A program made the translations under genes and the position numbers. This document shows positions 43,613 to 54,981 of a DNA stretch of 64,000 nt, in pieces. The stretch comes from Pelomonas lactea (lineage in GTDB: Bacteria; Pseudomonadota; Gammaproteobacteria; Burkholderiales; Burkholderiaceae_C), in contig NZ_JBIGHX010000009.1 of assembly GCF_043555885.1 (NCBI RefSeq), positions 62,001 through 126,000 on the forward strand, read 5' to 3'. Under the pieces are notes generated by a model. That model saw only the letters and a list, made by a program, of their open reading frames with translations, was not told the DNA's origin and made no database searches. Numbering within the stretch: the first letter of the stretch is position 1; every line of letters starts with the position of its first letter.

Positions 43613-43734
43613 GTTTGGAGCGCCTCGGACATTTGGCAACTCTAGCGCCGCCGTGCCAGCGCTGGAGGCGGCAAGATCATCGGGGCCTGCACTACAGCTG
43701 CACTTGATGCAAGTGCGCTCGAAGCCTACCGCAT

Positions 43735-44130
43735 CTACGGCTTCGATCGCTTTCTCGTCGTCGAACACGCTTTGTCAGCCTCGCGAAGCGCGCGAAGATT
43801 CTCGACTTCGGCTCGCAGTTCAAGGCAAACGTAGAGAAGCGCCTTCAAGCGTGCCTCCTCGTCCTTGCGTGCAGACTTGGCCAAGACTGTTTTCCCAGGC
43901 TGCAGCCCGTCATTCGGCAGTCTGCGCTTCGACGAAGCCCGAACCCCAGCGACCAGGTCGGGGTGGGACGCGTAGAGGTTGGCTCGATTCAGGCCTGCAA
44001 GTCTGCAGATCGCGGCGATTGACAGTCGGCCCGCGGGGTTTTCTCGGCGGTACTCATGAGCGGCAGCTTCGAAGCGCTCGCGCACCGACAGCGCCGCCTC
44101 CTTACTCGGACTGGTTCTGGGACGTGGCAT
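43735..44130 (-). CDS. TnpC-like (DUF6262-like) transposition accessory protein
   Basis: 131 residues. An N-terminal helix-turn-helix (RLSIAAICRLAGLNRANLYAS) is followed by a basic segment and a C-terminal coiled coil (EEARLKALLYVCLELRAEVENLRALRE). This matches the ~125-residue TnpC layout of Tn554-type elements, where TnpC affects orientation and efficiency of integration. It starts 29 nt inside the end of the third recombinase gene and is the last gene of that operon. Confidence 0.65.
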   Translation of the reverse strand: MPRPRTSPSKEAALSVRERFEAAAHEYRRENPAGRLSIAAICRLAGLNRANLYASHPDLVAGVRASSKRRLPNDGLQPGKTVLAKSARKDEEARLKALLYVCLELRAEVENLRALREADKACSTTRKRSKP

Positions 44131-45916
44131 GCAGTCTCCCGGCGTTCAGTGATCGCAGTACCTGATGCGTGCCATCCAGCCGCCTTTGCACCCACGCGAC
44201 CGTCTGAGCCGGCAGGCCCTTCGTGTCGAGAAATTGTGCATCGCGTTCAGCGCGCTCTGTCCACCATCCTCTGTGCTTGTCGGTGACGACGAAGTTCGCG
44301 CAGCTCGAGCAGACTTCTGCCGACCGGTTGGCCTCGTTCGGCCCCAAGGCGTCGCCCCGGCACGCGGACAGCGCCTGAGAGTAGACACAATACCCCCAGT
44401 CACAGGGAGCCAGTTGCACGCCCTGCCCGATGAGTCGATCAACGAGTGACTCAAGTGCTTTGCGACCCCGCAGCTTCGAGGTTCCACTCCCTGCGAATTT
44501 CTGAAGATTGCCAGCAGCCTTTCCTGCGATCACCGAGGAGCTCAGGATATCGGTTAGCCCTGCCGCCAAGTCCCGTCGGCTCTCCTCATTGACCATCTGA
44601 GCCAGTTCGATGTCCGAGCCGACATAGCAGCCATCCGTGATGAGGCGATGCGTGTGGCCATAGTGGTAGGCCAGCGATTCCAATGCCCGCTTGTCCCTCA
44701 GCACGACGAACCGCGCGAAGGTCTTGCGGGCCGAATGCGGGTGCAGGTGCTTCAATCTCGGCCGATCGTCACGGAAAGCCGAGTTGGCAAAGCACAGCAT
44801 GCGAGGCCCAATCGAGTGAGTGCTGATCCGCTTCGCCGCGCTACCGGCGACGACGGGATTGCCTCCGCGCCTACCGATCAGCAGCGCCTTTTGGCCTGCG
44901 AATGTCCGAGCGTCTACATGCATGCTCACCAAGTATTCGACGGCATCAACGACGGGTCCAGACGCGACCCAGGTCCGGGCTTCGCCACCCTTCTTCGCCG
45001 CCACTCCTCGAAGGCGATAGAGCGGCTCACCCGCTTCTGAGTCCTCGCGCACCATCGCATCGCTATCCATGCTGACCAGTTCGCGGCACCGGAATCCAAC
45101 CATGAAGAGCAGGATGATCAGACAGGCACCCTCGGTGCAGTTCACCGCACGTCGCAGGGCGTAGTAGGGTCGAGCGCCCTCCATGCCAAGGTCACGGGCC
45201 ATGTCCGCGAATTCTGGCTCCGCAGCGAACGCACGATAGGCTTGAGTGCGCGCCTTGGAACGGGCATCGGCTGTGATTCCGACGAAGCCACGCTCAAGCA
45301 GCGCGCGTTTGCGCAGCGTCGCCTGCAACGTCGTGCCATGCACCTTCAACCACCATATGGCGTCTCGTAGGAGGGGCAGCGCGACTGCCTCGTCGACCGC
45401 CTTCCAGCCGTGCCTTTGCTTGGGTGGAAACAGACGATCGATCTCGTACATCAAGTCGGACGGATTGACGCGCAGCGACGCCGTGTAGTCGAACCGCAGA
45501 TCCCACAGCCAGCGCATGAGCACGACGAAGACATTTCCGTTTCTCAGTCGCTCGCCGCTTCCGTCGGCAGCGACGGAGCGCTCTCTCAGGAACTCGAGCA
45601 TGGCTTCGGGGCCCAGTTGGGAGAACCGCCAGAGGTCCCGCTCGACCATCCAGACAACCAGCCGGCGGAGCCAGCGCCACCAGTTCTCCACGGTGGCATG
45701 ACTGAGGGTGCCTCGTCGCTGCGCGCTCGGCATGTCAATCAGGGCTTCCAGGAACTCCTTCGAGCTCTTCGTCAGGTACGCCCTCTGATGCTTGGTCCCC
45801 TTGTCGACGGGCAACAGCTTCCGCCAGTTGATGATCGGCTCGGCATCGGGATAGAGAGCGCTTGCGGCGAGCCGCCAGTGGTGAGCGCCTGCCTCCAGGA
45901 CCACGTCTTTGAACAT
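44102..45916 (-). CDS. Tyrosine recombinase (third of three)
   Basis: A 604-residue site-specific recombinase. The catalytic set is visible: Arg in LFMVGFRCRELVSM, HxxR in HPHSARKTFARF, His in YHYGHTHRL and Tyr in TDGCYVGSD. The C-terminal ~120 residues beyond the catalytic domain include CDWGYCVYS...CSSCANFV, a Cys-rich, probably zinc-binding tail. It begins 4 bp after the second recombinase gene. A third large recombinase is not part of classical Tn554 (tnpA-tnpB-tnpC), so this is an enlarged module. Confidence 0.85.
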   Translation of the reverse strand: MFKDVVLEAGAHHWRLAASALYPDAEPIINWRKLLPVDKGTKHQRAYLTKSSKEFLEALIDMPSAQRRGTLSHATVENWWRWLRRLVVWMVERDLWRFSQLGPEAMLEFLRERSVAADGSGERLRNGNVFVVLMRWLWDLRFDYTASLRVNPSDLMYEIDRLFPPKQRHGWKAVDEAVALPLLRDAIWWLKVHGTTLQATLRKRALLERGFVGITADARSKARTQAYRAFAAEPEFADMARDLGMEGARPYYALRRAVNCTEGACLIILLFMVGFRCRELVSMDSDAMVREDSEAGEPLYRLRGVAAKKGGEARTWVASGPVVDAVEYLVSMHVDARTFAGQKALLIGRRGGNPVVAGSAAKRISTHSIGPRMLCFANSAFRDDRPRLKHLHPHSARKTFARFVVLRDKRALESLAYHYGHTHRLITDGCYVGSDIELAQMVNEESRRDLAAGLTDILSSSVIAGKAAGNLQKFAGSGTSKLRGRKALESLVDRLIGQGVQLAPCDWGYCVYSQALSACRGDALGPNEANRSAEVCSSCANFVVTDKHRGWWTERAERDAQFLDTKGLPAQTVAWVQRRLDGTHQVLRSLNAGRLHATSQNQSE

Positions 45917-45919
45917 CGA

Positions 45920-47608
45920 CTACTCCAGGTGAGGTATCTGGCGGCCTTTGACAAGTTGCTCGGCGCGGCCTCGCACGGCTTTCGAAACCGCGGGCAGGAT
46001 GTCTTCGGCGAGGATGACGCGCGTCGGCTCATACAACATCTCGTACCGCGCCTGCCACCCTTCCGCGAGGGCACGCTGTCTGCCCTCGGCGAGCGCGTCA
46101 AACGCGGCCAGGAGTCGTGCAACGACCTGGGGGTTGTCCAGAGGAATGATGGCGCCCGGGCACGTGGCGCAGCGCTGGAACTGAAGGCAAAGCTCGCCGC
46201 TCCGGCTCCCCTGGGCAATGCCGCCGAACGGATCGCCGCATCGGAATCCGAAGACGGTTTCCGCTGGGTTCTTGACCGGTCCGCTCCGGGCAGAACCTTT
46301 GGGAGCATCGGCTCGCGGCTGCATGCTTTCACGCACCAATAGGCCCTGGAAGTGCCGGATGCGTGATTCATGTTCAGCCTGCCGCATGTCAAGCCGGGTG
46401 TAGCGCATCGTGGTGGCCACTGACTCGTGGTTCAGCCGCTTCTGCGCGATGCGCATGGAACCACCCGCTCGGTGGTGCGCGTCGGCGCTGGCGGCGCGGA
46501 AATCGCGCAACTGAAACCGTGGAAGCCCGTGGCGCTCGGCGAACTCGTTGACCAGGATGTGCAATAGGCTTGAGGAAGGGATCGCCGGGCTTTTACCGAC
46601 CAGTGGGTACGCAAGGAACAGTCGTTCTCGGTGCTGTGGGGGCGTGGCCGGCAGGAGGTTCGCGTTGAGTGCAAGCAACCTGCGAATCAGGCTGGGGGCG
46701 CTCCACTTCCGGCCGACCGGCGCCTCGGCATGCTGCTCCTTGCCAGATCGAGGTTTCTCCCACACCACCCGCTCTAGGTCCGTTCTCAGAGGATGTGCTG
46801 CGATGCAGTTCCGACTCATCGTCAAGATGCTCTGGGGATTGCCGCTCGTCTGCACGACGATCGCCACGTAGAACGGCACCATTGCCTCGGGGCACATCCA
46901 AATCTGCCTGGACAGCCCGCGCAGGCCGCCGGCAACGCCAACCCGGCGACTCAGGTTTCCTCCGGCGGCATGGACCGCTCGCTGCGACGGCATGCCTCCA
47001 CCGGCCATCGCGAGAAGCTCGGCGATGAGGTCACACCGCTCGGATTCTTCGGACGTCAATGGCGTGCGCGCGAGCAAACGCTGCCCCAGCGTGAGGGATG
47101 CTTCGGTAGCCTCGATGTCCGCGTAGCAGCACTCCAGAATCCGCTTGACGGCTTCTTCGCTCAAGGCCTCCCTGGGCGGCGACGGTTCCACACGGAACCC
47201 GAGGACCTTGATGCGCGTCCCGGGTGCGAGCAGCGCAGGAGCGTTGCGTTCGATCCACCCGAAAATCGCAAGGATCCGATTTAGAACGGATTGGCAGGTG
47301 GTTGCGGCATGGCCGAGACTCCCAAGCCAGTCTCGAAACTCGGTTGCGACGGTGGAGGGCAAAGGTACCTTGAGCGCATAGCCTCGCGCGTGGAGGAAGG
47401 CGGCAAGCTTCCTTACGCAACGCCAAGCCATGGTCTGGCTGCTCCACGCGGTATGCCCAAAGCTGGCCAGATGGGCCGAACCCAACGCCGAGGCCAGTTC
47501 GCCGCTCAGCCCAAGCTCATCGAAGGCGAATGGCCTATGTTCGCCTTTGGGCGGCCTGGAAGACCTGCTGCCATCTATCGGCCGCTCGGAGGCCTTGACC
47601 GGACTCAC
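45920..47608 (-). CDS. Tyrosine recombinase TnpB-like (second of three)
   Basis: 562 residues from GTG 47608, which overlaps the preceding stop (GTGA). The catalytic C-terminal box reads FQLRDFRAASADAHHRAGG...KRLNHESVATTMRYTR. The second Arg, the late His and the Tyr are present, but the His of HxxR is replaced. The C-terminal ~120 residues include CLQFQRCATCPGAI, a possible zinc knuckle. Its length and place correspond to TnpB of Tn554-type elements. The missing His may lower activity or give it a helper role. Confidence 0.8.
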   Translation of the reverse strand: MSPVKASERPIDGSRSSRPPKGEHRPFAFDELGLSGELASALGSAHLASFGHTAWSSQTMAWRCVRKLAAFLHARGYALKVPLPSTVATEFRDWLGSLGHAATTCQSVLNRILAIFGWIERNAPALLAPGTRIKVLGFRVEPSPPREALSEEAVKRILECCYADIEATEASLTLGQRLLARTPLTSEESERCDLIAELLAMAGGGMPSQRAVHAAGGNLSRRVGVAGGLRGLSRQIWMCPEAMVPFYVAIVVQTSGNPQSILTMSRNCIAAHPLRTDLERVVWEKPRSGKEQHAEAPVGRKWSAPSLIRRLLALNANLLPATPPQHRERLFLAYPLVGKSPAIPSSSLLHILVNEFAERHGLPRFQLRDFRAASADAHHRAGGSMRIAQKRLNHESVATTMRYTRLDMRQAEHESRIRHFQGLLVRESMQPRADAPKGSARSGPVKNPAETVFGFRCGDPFGGIAQGSRSGELCLQFQRCATCPGAIIPLDNPQVVARLLAAFDALAEGRQRALAEGWQARYEMLYEPTRVILAEDILPAVSKAVRGRAEQLVKGRQIPHLE

Positions 47609-48783
47609 AGGGTCGCTCCATAGAGATAGGACAGCGCTTCCATCACCGCCTCGCTCGAAGCCTCGATGGACCGTAGGTAGATCTCGGTGGACTCGATGGA
47701 CGCGTGCCCCATCAGCACCTGCAGCGTCTTGATCGAGTTCATGGGGTCGTCGACCGATTCGCTTCGCTCAAGGATGCTGAGGACGTTCACCGCGAAGGTG
47801 TGTCGAAGGTGGTGAAGGGTCGCGCCAGTTCCGAGGAGATCGGCGCATCTGCGGAACTCCCTGCTCAGGCAGGAGCGCTGGACAGGCGCGCCATGACGAC
47901 CCAGAAAGACCCGCGCCTCCGAAGCGTGCGACGGCCTGTCCGCGAGCACGTACCAGTTCGTCTCTTCGGCCAACGGCACCGGCACTTGCACCGTCACCTC
48001 CCTGGATCCCTTCCTCAGGATGTCGACCTGTACGAAACCGTCCCGGGACACCGCAATTCTGTCGGGGCCAGGTAGCTGATCAAGACGAAGGTCGCAGATC
48101 TCGAATCGTCGCAAGCCTGTCACCAGGGCCCACTTGAACATCAGCCGAAACGGCGGTCGCGCGACGATGAACAGGCGTTGAATCTCTTCATACGAGAGAA
48201 CCCTGGGCATGCGCCGCATGACGACTGGCGCGAGTGAGTCGCGGCGGTAGTGGATCCCTGGAGCCAGCCTGCTTCGGCCACGATTCGCCTCCGCCCGCGC
48301 AACCAAGAACAGCCCGAGTGGCGTGCGCAAGACCCCTCGTTCATGCGCCCAGAGATAGAGGTTGGCGACGACCGAAATGCGATGGTTTGCAGTGGAACTT
48401 GCGTAGGGCGCTCCGCTGGGCTTTCGAGGAGCATGGACAAGCTCACTACGAAAGACAGCGAATATCTGCTCATCGGCCTCTTCAAGCCGGCAGCCTCGCC
48501 CGTCGAGAAAGCGAAGCCAGACCAGGAGAGCTTCAACGTAGGAGCGCACGGTGTCGCCTTTGACGCTCCGCCCTCGCAGGGCAACATCCGCGAGAAAGAG
48601 TGTCGGCATCCACACAGGATGTCCCGAATGGTCCACGACGATGGCAACACGCGGTACGTTGAAGTACCTTGGCTGAAAGCCCGCGACGGCTGGGACGCCG
48701 CTTCGGTCAAACGCCTCTTCAATGCTGCCCAGATCCTGGCGCGGAGAAACGAGGGCCGCTCGGATGAAAGGGGTGCCTGGCAT
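47605..48783 (-). CDS. Tyrosine recombinase TnpA-like (first of three)
   Basis: A 392-residue recombinase with an intact catalytic set: Arg in ALVTGLRRFEICDL, HxxR in LHHLRHTFAVN, His in LMGHASIEST and Tyr in EIYLRS. The N-terminal core-binding (SAM-like) domain lies around VRSYVEALLVWLRFLDGRG. ATG 48783 lies about 80 bp from the comM junction, so the operon reads inward from the right end. It is similar in size to TnpA of Tn554-type elements. Confidence 0.88.
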   Translation of the reverse strand: MPGTPFIRAALVSPRQDLGSIEEAFDRSGVPAVAGFQPRYFNVPRVAIVVDHSGHPVWMPTLFLADVALRGRSVKGDTVRSYVEALLVWLRFLDGRGCRLEEADEQIFAVFRSELVHAPRKPSGAPYASSTANHRISVVANLYLWAHERGVLRTPLGLFLVARAEANRGRSRLAPGIHYRRDSLAPVVMRRMPRVLSYEEIQRLFIVARPPFRLMFKWALVTGLRRFEICDLRLDQLPGPDRIAVSRDGFVQVDILRKGSREVTVQVPVPLAEETNWYVLADRPSHASEARVFLGRHGAPVQRSCLSREFRRCADLLGTGATLHHLRHTFAVNVLSILERSESVDDPMNSIKTLQVLMGHASIESTEIYLRSIEASSEAVMEALSYLYGATL

Positions 48784-48839
48784 GCGGTCTCCAAGTCAAC
48801 GTTTGAAGATTACGGCGGCAAAATGCACCTCGCGTGCAT

Positions 48840-48861
48840 ACAGACAGTTTCTGTTACCTAA
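48840..48861 (-). repeat. Right terminal inverted repeat of the island
   Basis: Forward ACAGACAG, TTTCT, GTTACCTAA. Read inward it is TTAGGTAAC-N5-CTGTCTGT, matching the left end (TTAGGTGAC-N6-CTGTTTGT). It ends two bases (TG) before native comM resumes at 48864. Confidence 0.6.
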
Positions 48862-48863
48862 TG

Positions 48864-49463
48864 CCGGAGTTCCCTCGCGCCGCACTGGAGGCGCTGCGCG
48901 AACCGCTGGAGACCGGGCGCATCCTGATCTCGCGCGCCGCGCGGCAGGCCGAGTTTCCGGCGCGCTTCCAACTCGTCGCCGCGATGAACCCCTGCCCATG
49001 CGGCCACCTCGGCAACCCGCTGCGCGCCTGCCGCTGCACGCCCGACCAGGTGGCCCGCTACCAGGGCCGGCTCAGCGGCCCCTTCCTGGACCGGCTGGAC
49101 GTGGTCATCGAAGTTCCGGTCATCCCGCCGCGCGAATTGCAAGACCTGGCCGCCGGGGAATCCAGCGCCGTCGTGGCGCAGCGCGTGGCAACGGCCCGCG
49201 AACGCGCCCTCACGCGGCAGGGTTGCGCCAACGCGCAGTTGCAGGCACAGGATCTGGCCACGCAGGCCACGCTGGAGCCCGCCGCCAAGGCGCTGCTGGA
49301 ACGCTCGGCGGAGCGGTTGGGCTGGTCAGCCCGCAGCTTCCATCGCGTGCTGCGCGTGGCCCGCACGGTGGCCGACCTGGCCGGCATCGAGCCGATAGGC
49401 GCGGCCCAAGTGGCCGAAGCCATCCAGCTGCGCCGCGGCCTGCCCGGCGCGCCGGCGGCCTGA
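48864..49463 (+). pseudogene. comM: comM 3' fragment
   Basis: This part resumes with PEFPRAALEALREPLE, the natural continuation of the Walker B region (DEL|PEF). It keeps the ComM zinc/sensor region FPARFQLVAAMNPCPCGH and the C-terminal helical domain (RSFHRVLRVARTVADLAGIE), ending at the normal C-terminus after ~199 residues. No start codon or ribosome site makes it an independent gene. Excision of the island would restore a full comM. Confidence 0.93.
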
Positions 49464-49553
49464 GCCCGAAAAAGGCGGCTCGACAGCCACGCAGCGAACG
49501 ACTGAAATCCGCGCGCCCGCATGCCGCGGGCCTGACACAGGGAGGCAAAGCAC

Positions 49554-50210
49554 TTGGACGCCACGACGCCTTATTCCATCGACCCCGCGCACGTCATCGC
49601 CGACGAAGCGGCCCTGCGCGGCCTGTTTGAACCCACGCACGCGCTGGCGCTGCAGAAATGCCAGGACCGGCTGGGCAGGCATGCACAGGACTTCGTGCAT
49701 CGCTCGCCCTTCCTGTGCATCGGCACCCAGCACCGCGATGGTCGGGCCGACGTGAGTCCGCGCGGCGACCCGCCCGGCTTCGTCAAGGTGCTGGACGAGC
49801 GCACGCTGGCCATTCCCGACCGCCCCGGCAACAACCGGTTGGACAGCCTCTCCAACATCCTGGCCAACCCCAGCGTGGGGCTGATCTTCATCATTCCCGG
49901 CTATGACGAGACGCTGCGCGTGAACGGCCAGGCCACGCTGGTCACCGAGCCGTCCCTGCTGCGCAGCATGGCGGTGCAGGACCGCATTCCCACGCTGGCC
50001 ATCGTGGTGCGGGTGACCGAGGTGTTCATGCATTGCGCCAAGGCGTTCCGGCGCTCGCATTTGTGGGATCCCGCGCACTTCCAGAACCGGCGCGACATGC
50101 CCTCGCTGGTGAAGATCATCCTGGACGAGACCACCGGCGCGCCGGCCGAAGCCGAGATGCGCAGGCTGGACGACGCGCTCGAGGACGCCTACCGCAAGAC
50201 GATGTACTGA
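49554..50210 (+). CDS. Pyridoxamine-5'-phosphate-oxidase-fold protein (MSMEG_1061-like)
   Basis: A 218-residue split-barrel flavoprotein. The FMN/PNPOx core is visible in FLCIGTQHRDGRADVSPRGDPPGF and LAIPDRPGNNRLDSLSNILANPSVGLIFIIPG. The segment VFMHCAKAFRRSHLWDP is typical of the MSMEG_1061 subfamily. Translation probably begins at TTG 49554 with GGGAGG well placed. The substrate is unknown; members are flavin- or F420-binding reductases. It is chromosomal, 90 bp after comM. Confidence 0.8.
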   Translation: MDATTPYSIDPAHVIADEAALRGLFEPTHALALQKCQDRLGRHAQDFVHRSPFLCIGTQHRDGRADVSPRGDPPGFVKVLDERTLAIPDRPGNNRLDSLSNILANPSVGLIFIIPGYDETLRVNGQATLVTEPSLLRSMAVQDRIPTLAIVVRVTEVFMHCAKAFRRSHLWDPAHFQNRRDMPSLVKIILDETTGAPAEAEMRRLDDALEDAYRKTMY

Positions 50211-50217
50211 GCGCCCG

Positions 50218-50796
50218 TCACAGGCGGGTGAAGCCGTTCTCGGTCAGCCGCACCTCGTCACCCACGCGCAGGCCCGGGTCGGTGCGGCGCTCGAAGCGGC
50301 GGGTGCGGCCGTCGCGCTCCTCGATCTGCACCACCCAGACGGTGTAGCCCTTCTGGTTCTTCTCGATCTCGTTGCCGGCATAGCCGCCGCCCACGGCACC
50401 GGCCACGGTGGCCAGCTTCTTGCCATTGCCGCCACCCACCATGTTGCCGAGCAGGCCGCCCACGACGGCGCCACCCACCGCGCCCACGCCGCTGGACTCG
50501 CCACGGCGCGCCTCGGTGTGCACGTCGGTCACACGGCCGCAACCCTGGCATACCGACGGCGTCACTGCGGGCTTGGCGACGACCGGGCGCGCCGCCTCGC
50601 GGGGCGCCTCACGCGGCGTGTCGGCGGCGGCCAGGCGCTGCGGCTCCACACGCGCCGGCTCCACGGCAGCGTCCATGGGTGGCGGGCTGCTGATGGTCTG
50701 CGAGCGGCCCACCGCGTAGGCGCCGCCGAGCAGCGCGAGCACGACGGCGACGCCGGCAACGATCTGGGTGGACTTGACGCTGGGGGAGGTGGACAT
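50218..50796 (-). CDS. Glycine-zipper 2TM-domain envelope protein
   Basis: 192 residues from ATG 50796 with GGAG upstream. A single membrane anchor (TQIVAGVAVVLALLGGAYAVG) is followed by a Pro/Ala/Arg-rich linker and CQGCGRVTDV. A Gly-zipper comes next (GVGAVGGAVVGGLLGNMVGGG...VAGAVGGGYAGNEIEKN), typical of the Rick_17kDa/glycine-zipper-2TM family. A beta-rich end (YTVWVVQIEERDGRTRRFE) completes it. Probably inner-membrane-anchored and facing the periplasm. Confidence 0.8.
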   Translation of the reverse strand: MSTSPSVKSTQIVAGVAVVLALLGGAYAVGRSQTISSPPPMDAAVEPARVEPQRLAAADTPREAPREAARPVVAKPAVTPSVCQGCGRVTDVHTEARRGESSGVGAVGGAVVGGLLGNMVGGGNGKKLATVAGAVGGGYAGNEIEKNQKGYTVWVVQIEERDGRTRRFERRTDPGLRVGDEVRLTENGFTRL

Positions 50797-50910
50797 GGGG
50801 GACTCCGTCGTTGTTGTTGGACACCCCATGTTCACGCGCCAGATGAGCCGCCGCTTGTAGGACAAGCGGCTGACCGAATGCCGGCGTGGTATCCGGATGT
50901 TGCGTTCGTA

Positions 50911-53604
<2,694 letters not shown>

Positions 53605-53627
53605 CGACGGACTCGTTCGGAGGTTCG

Positions 53628-53692
53628 ATGAGCGCCGTTGGGGAGGAATCCGAGCCTGGCAGGTGAAAACCCGTCGCAGCGCTCCTCGGATG
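53628..53692 (-). ncRNA. S-adenosylhomocysteine (SAH) riboswitch upstream of metH
   Basis: Minus-strand sequence shows the conserved core: CCGAGGAGCGCTGCGACGGG, then CCAGGCTCGG, then AACGGCGCTC. CCGAG pairs with CTCGG, and GAGCGC pairs with GCGCTC to make the pseudoknot expected for this class. It ends about 24 nt before the metH ATG. SAH riboswitches switch on methyl-cycle genes when SAH builds up. Confidence 0.93.
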
Positions 53693-53778
53693 AAGCCGGG
53701 AATTCTACGCAGCCACCCCTTCGCCGTGGCTCAAGATCGGCTTGCGCCCGCCGAAGCCGCTTCAGAATTCCGCGCTTC

Positions 53779-54981
53779 ATGGCCCTCGACCTCATTCCCC
53801 TCCCGGCGCGCACGCTGCGCGTGGGCATGACACTGCCCTACGACCTGTACGACGCCGGCGGCCAGCTGCTGTTCGCGCGCGGCCAGACGCTGCGCGACTC
53901 GCCACAGGTGCGTGGCCTCATCGACGGCGGCGCGTGGGTCAATTCGGCCGACACGATGGAATACCAGCGCGCCCGCGCCCACCGGCTGGACACACTGGTC
54001 ATGCAGGGCGTGCCGCTGGCCGACATCGCCAAGGCCGACGCCAGCTTCCGGCTGGACACGCCGGCCCCCACCAAGGTCGAGCTGGGGCCGCGCGAGGCCT
54101 GGTCGGACCTGCTGCTGCACACGCACGCGCTGCTGCGCGAGGCTGCCCCGGCAGACCTGCCCGGCCGCGTGGCGCAGCTGCGCGACGCGGCGCTGAAGCG
54201 GCTGCATGCCCAGCCCGACGCGACGCTGATGCTGCTGGTGTTCGAGAGCAGCCAGGCGTACGAGGACTACAGCGCCCGCCACGCGCTGCTGACCCTGCTG
54301 CTGTGCGACCTGGTGGCCCAGCAGCTGCAGTTGCCGGCGCCGCTGCGCGAGGCGCTGCAGGGCGCCGCGCTGACGATGAACTATGGCGCCAGCGACGTGC
54401 ACGACCGCATGGCCAACCAGACCGGCCCGGCCAGCCCGGCGCAGCGCCAATCCCTGCAAGCCCATGGCGACCGGGCGGCAGCCCGGCTGGCGCAGGCCGG
54501 CATCACCAACGAGGCCTGGCTGACCGCCGTGCGGCTGCACCACGACGCCGGCGCCGGCCCGCTGGCGCCGCGCGGCGACGGCGAGAAGCTGGCGCGGCTG
54601 CTGCGCCGCATCGACATCTTCGGCGCCCGGCTGTCGCCGCGCCGCAGCCGCCAGGCCATGAGCGGCGCCGCCGCCGCGCGGGCCGTGTTCCTGGACGAGC
54701 TGGGCCAGCCCGACGAGGCCGGCGCCGCCCTCATCAAGGCCGTGGGCCTGTACCCGCCCGGCAGCCTCGTTCGGCTGGCCAACGGCGAGGTGGGCATGGT
54801 CGTGAAACGGGGCTTCAGCGCCAACGAGCCGCTGGTGGCCGCGTTGATCGGCAAGAGCGGCAGCCCGCTGAGCAACCCGGTGCCACGCGACACGCGGCTG
54901 GCCTCGCAGGCCATTGCCGCCAGCCTGGCGCCGGCGGAGCTGAAGCTGCGCATCAACCTGGACGCGCTGCTGAAGCTCTAG
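53779..54981 (+). CDS. Degenerate HD-GYP-like protein
   Basis: 400 residues. The N-terminus (LPARTLRVGMTLPYDLYDAGGQLLFARGQTL) is the usual N-terminal segment of HD-GYP c-di-GMP phosphodiesterases. In the HD region, the metal-binding HD of HDIGK is replaced (AALTMNYGASDVHD), and the GYP box is missing after AVRLHHDAGAG. It is therefore unlikely to hydrolyse c-di-GMP and may bind it or act as a scaffold. The start is ATG 53779. It is divergent from metH and overlaps the next convergent gene by the stop codon only. Confidence 0.7.
   Translation: MALDLIPLPARTLRVGMTLPYDLYDAGGQLLFARGQTLRDSPQVRGLIDGGAWVNSADTMEYQRARAHRLDTLVMQGVPLADIAKADASFRLDTPAPTKVELGPREAWSDLLLHTHALLREAAPADLPGRVAQLRDAALKRLHAQPDATLMLLVFESSQAYEDYSARHALLTLLLCDLVAQQLQLPAPLREALQGAALTMNYGASDVHDRMANQTGPASPAQRQSLQAHGDRAAARLAQAGITNEAWLTAVRLHHDAGAGPLAPRGDGEKLARLLRRIDIFGARLSPRRSRQAMSGAAAARAVFLDELGQPDEAGAALIKAVGLYPPGSLVRLANGEVGMVVKRGFSANEPLVAALIGKSGSPLSNPVPRDTRLASQAIAASLAPAELKLRINLDALLKL

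Larger units (their letters stand above)
4829..48863. mobile_element. 44-kb genomic island inserted in comM, with Tn554-like tyrosine recombinase module
   Basis: Both ends are set by the interrupted comM frame: native codons end at 4828 and resume at 48864. The right-end operon of three tyrosine recombinases and a TnpC-like protein is the probable integration machinery. Imperfect inverted repeats (4833-4855 and 48840-48861) lie just inside the junctions. There is no target duplication beyond perhaps a TG dinucleotide. Cargo includes a NACHT ATPase, an SOS mutasome, a toxoflavin-like biosynthetic operon, a CHAT protease set and an IS30 element. Parts of the island, notably 30.4-33 kb, are visibly less G+C-rich than the flanks. 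Confidence 0.9.

Noticed and set aside
4829..48863. Tn7-like (AbaR-type) insertion in comM
   Set aside because: No tns/tni transposase genes and no 5-bp target duplication; the end module is tyrosine recombinases.
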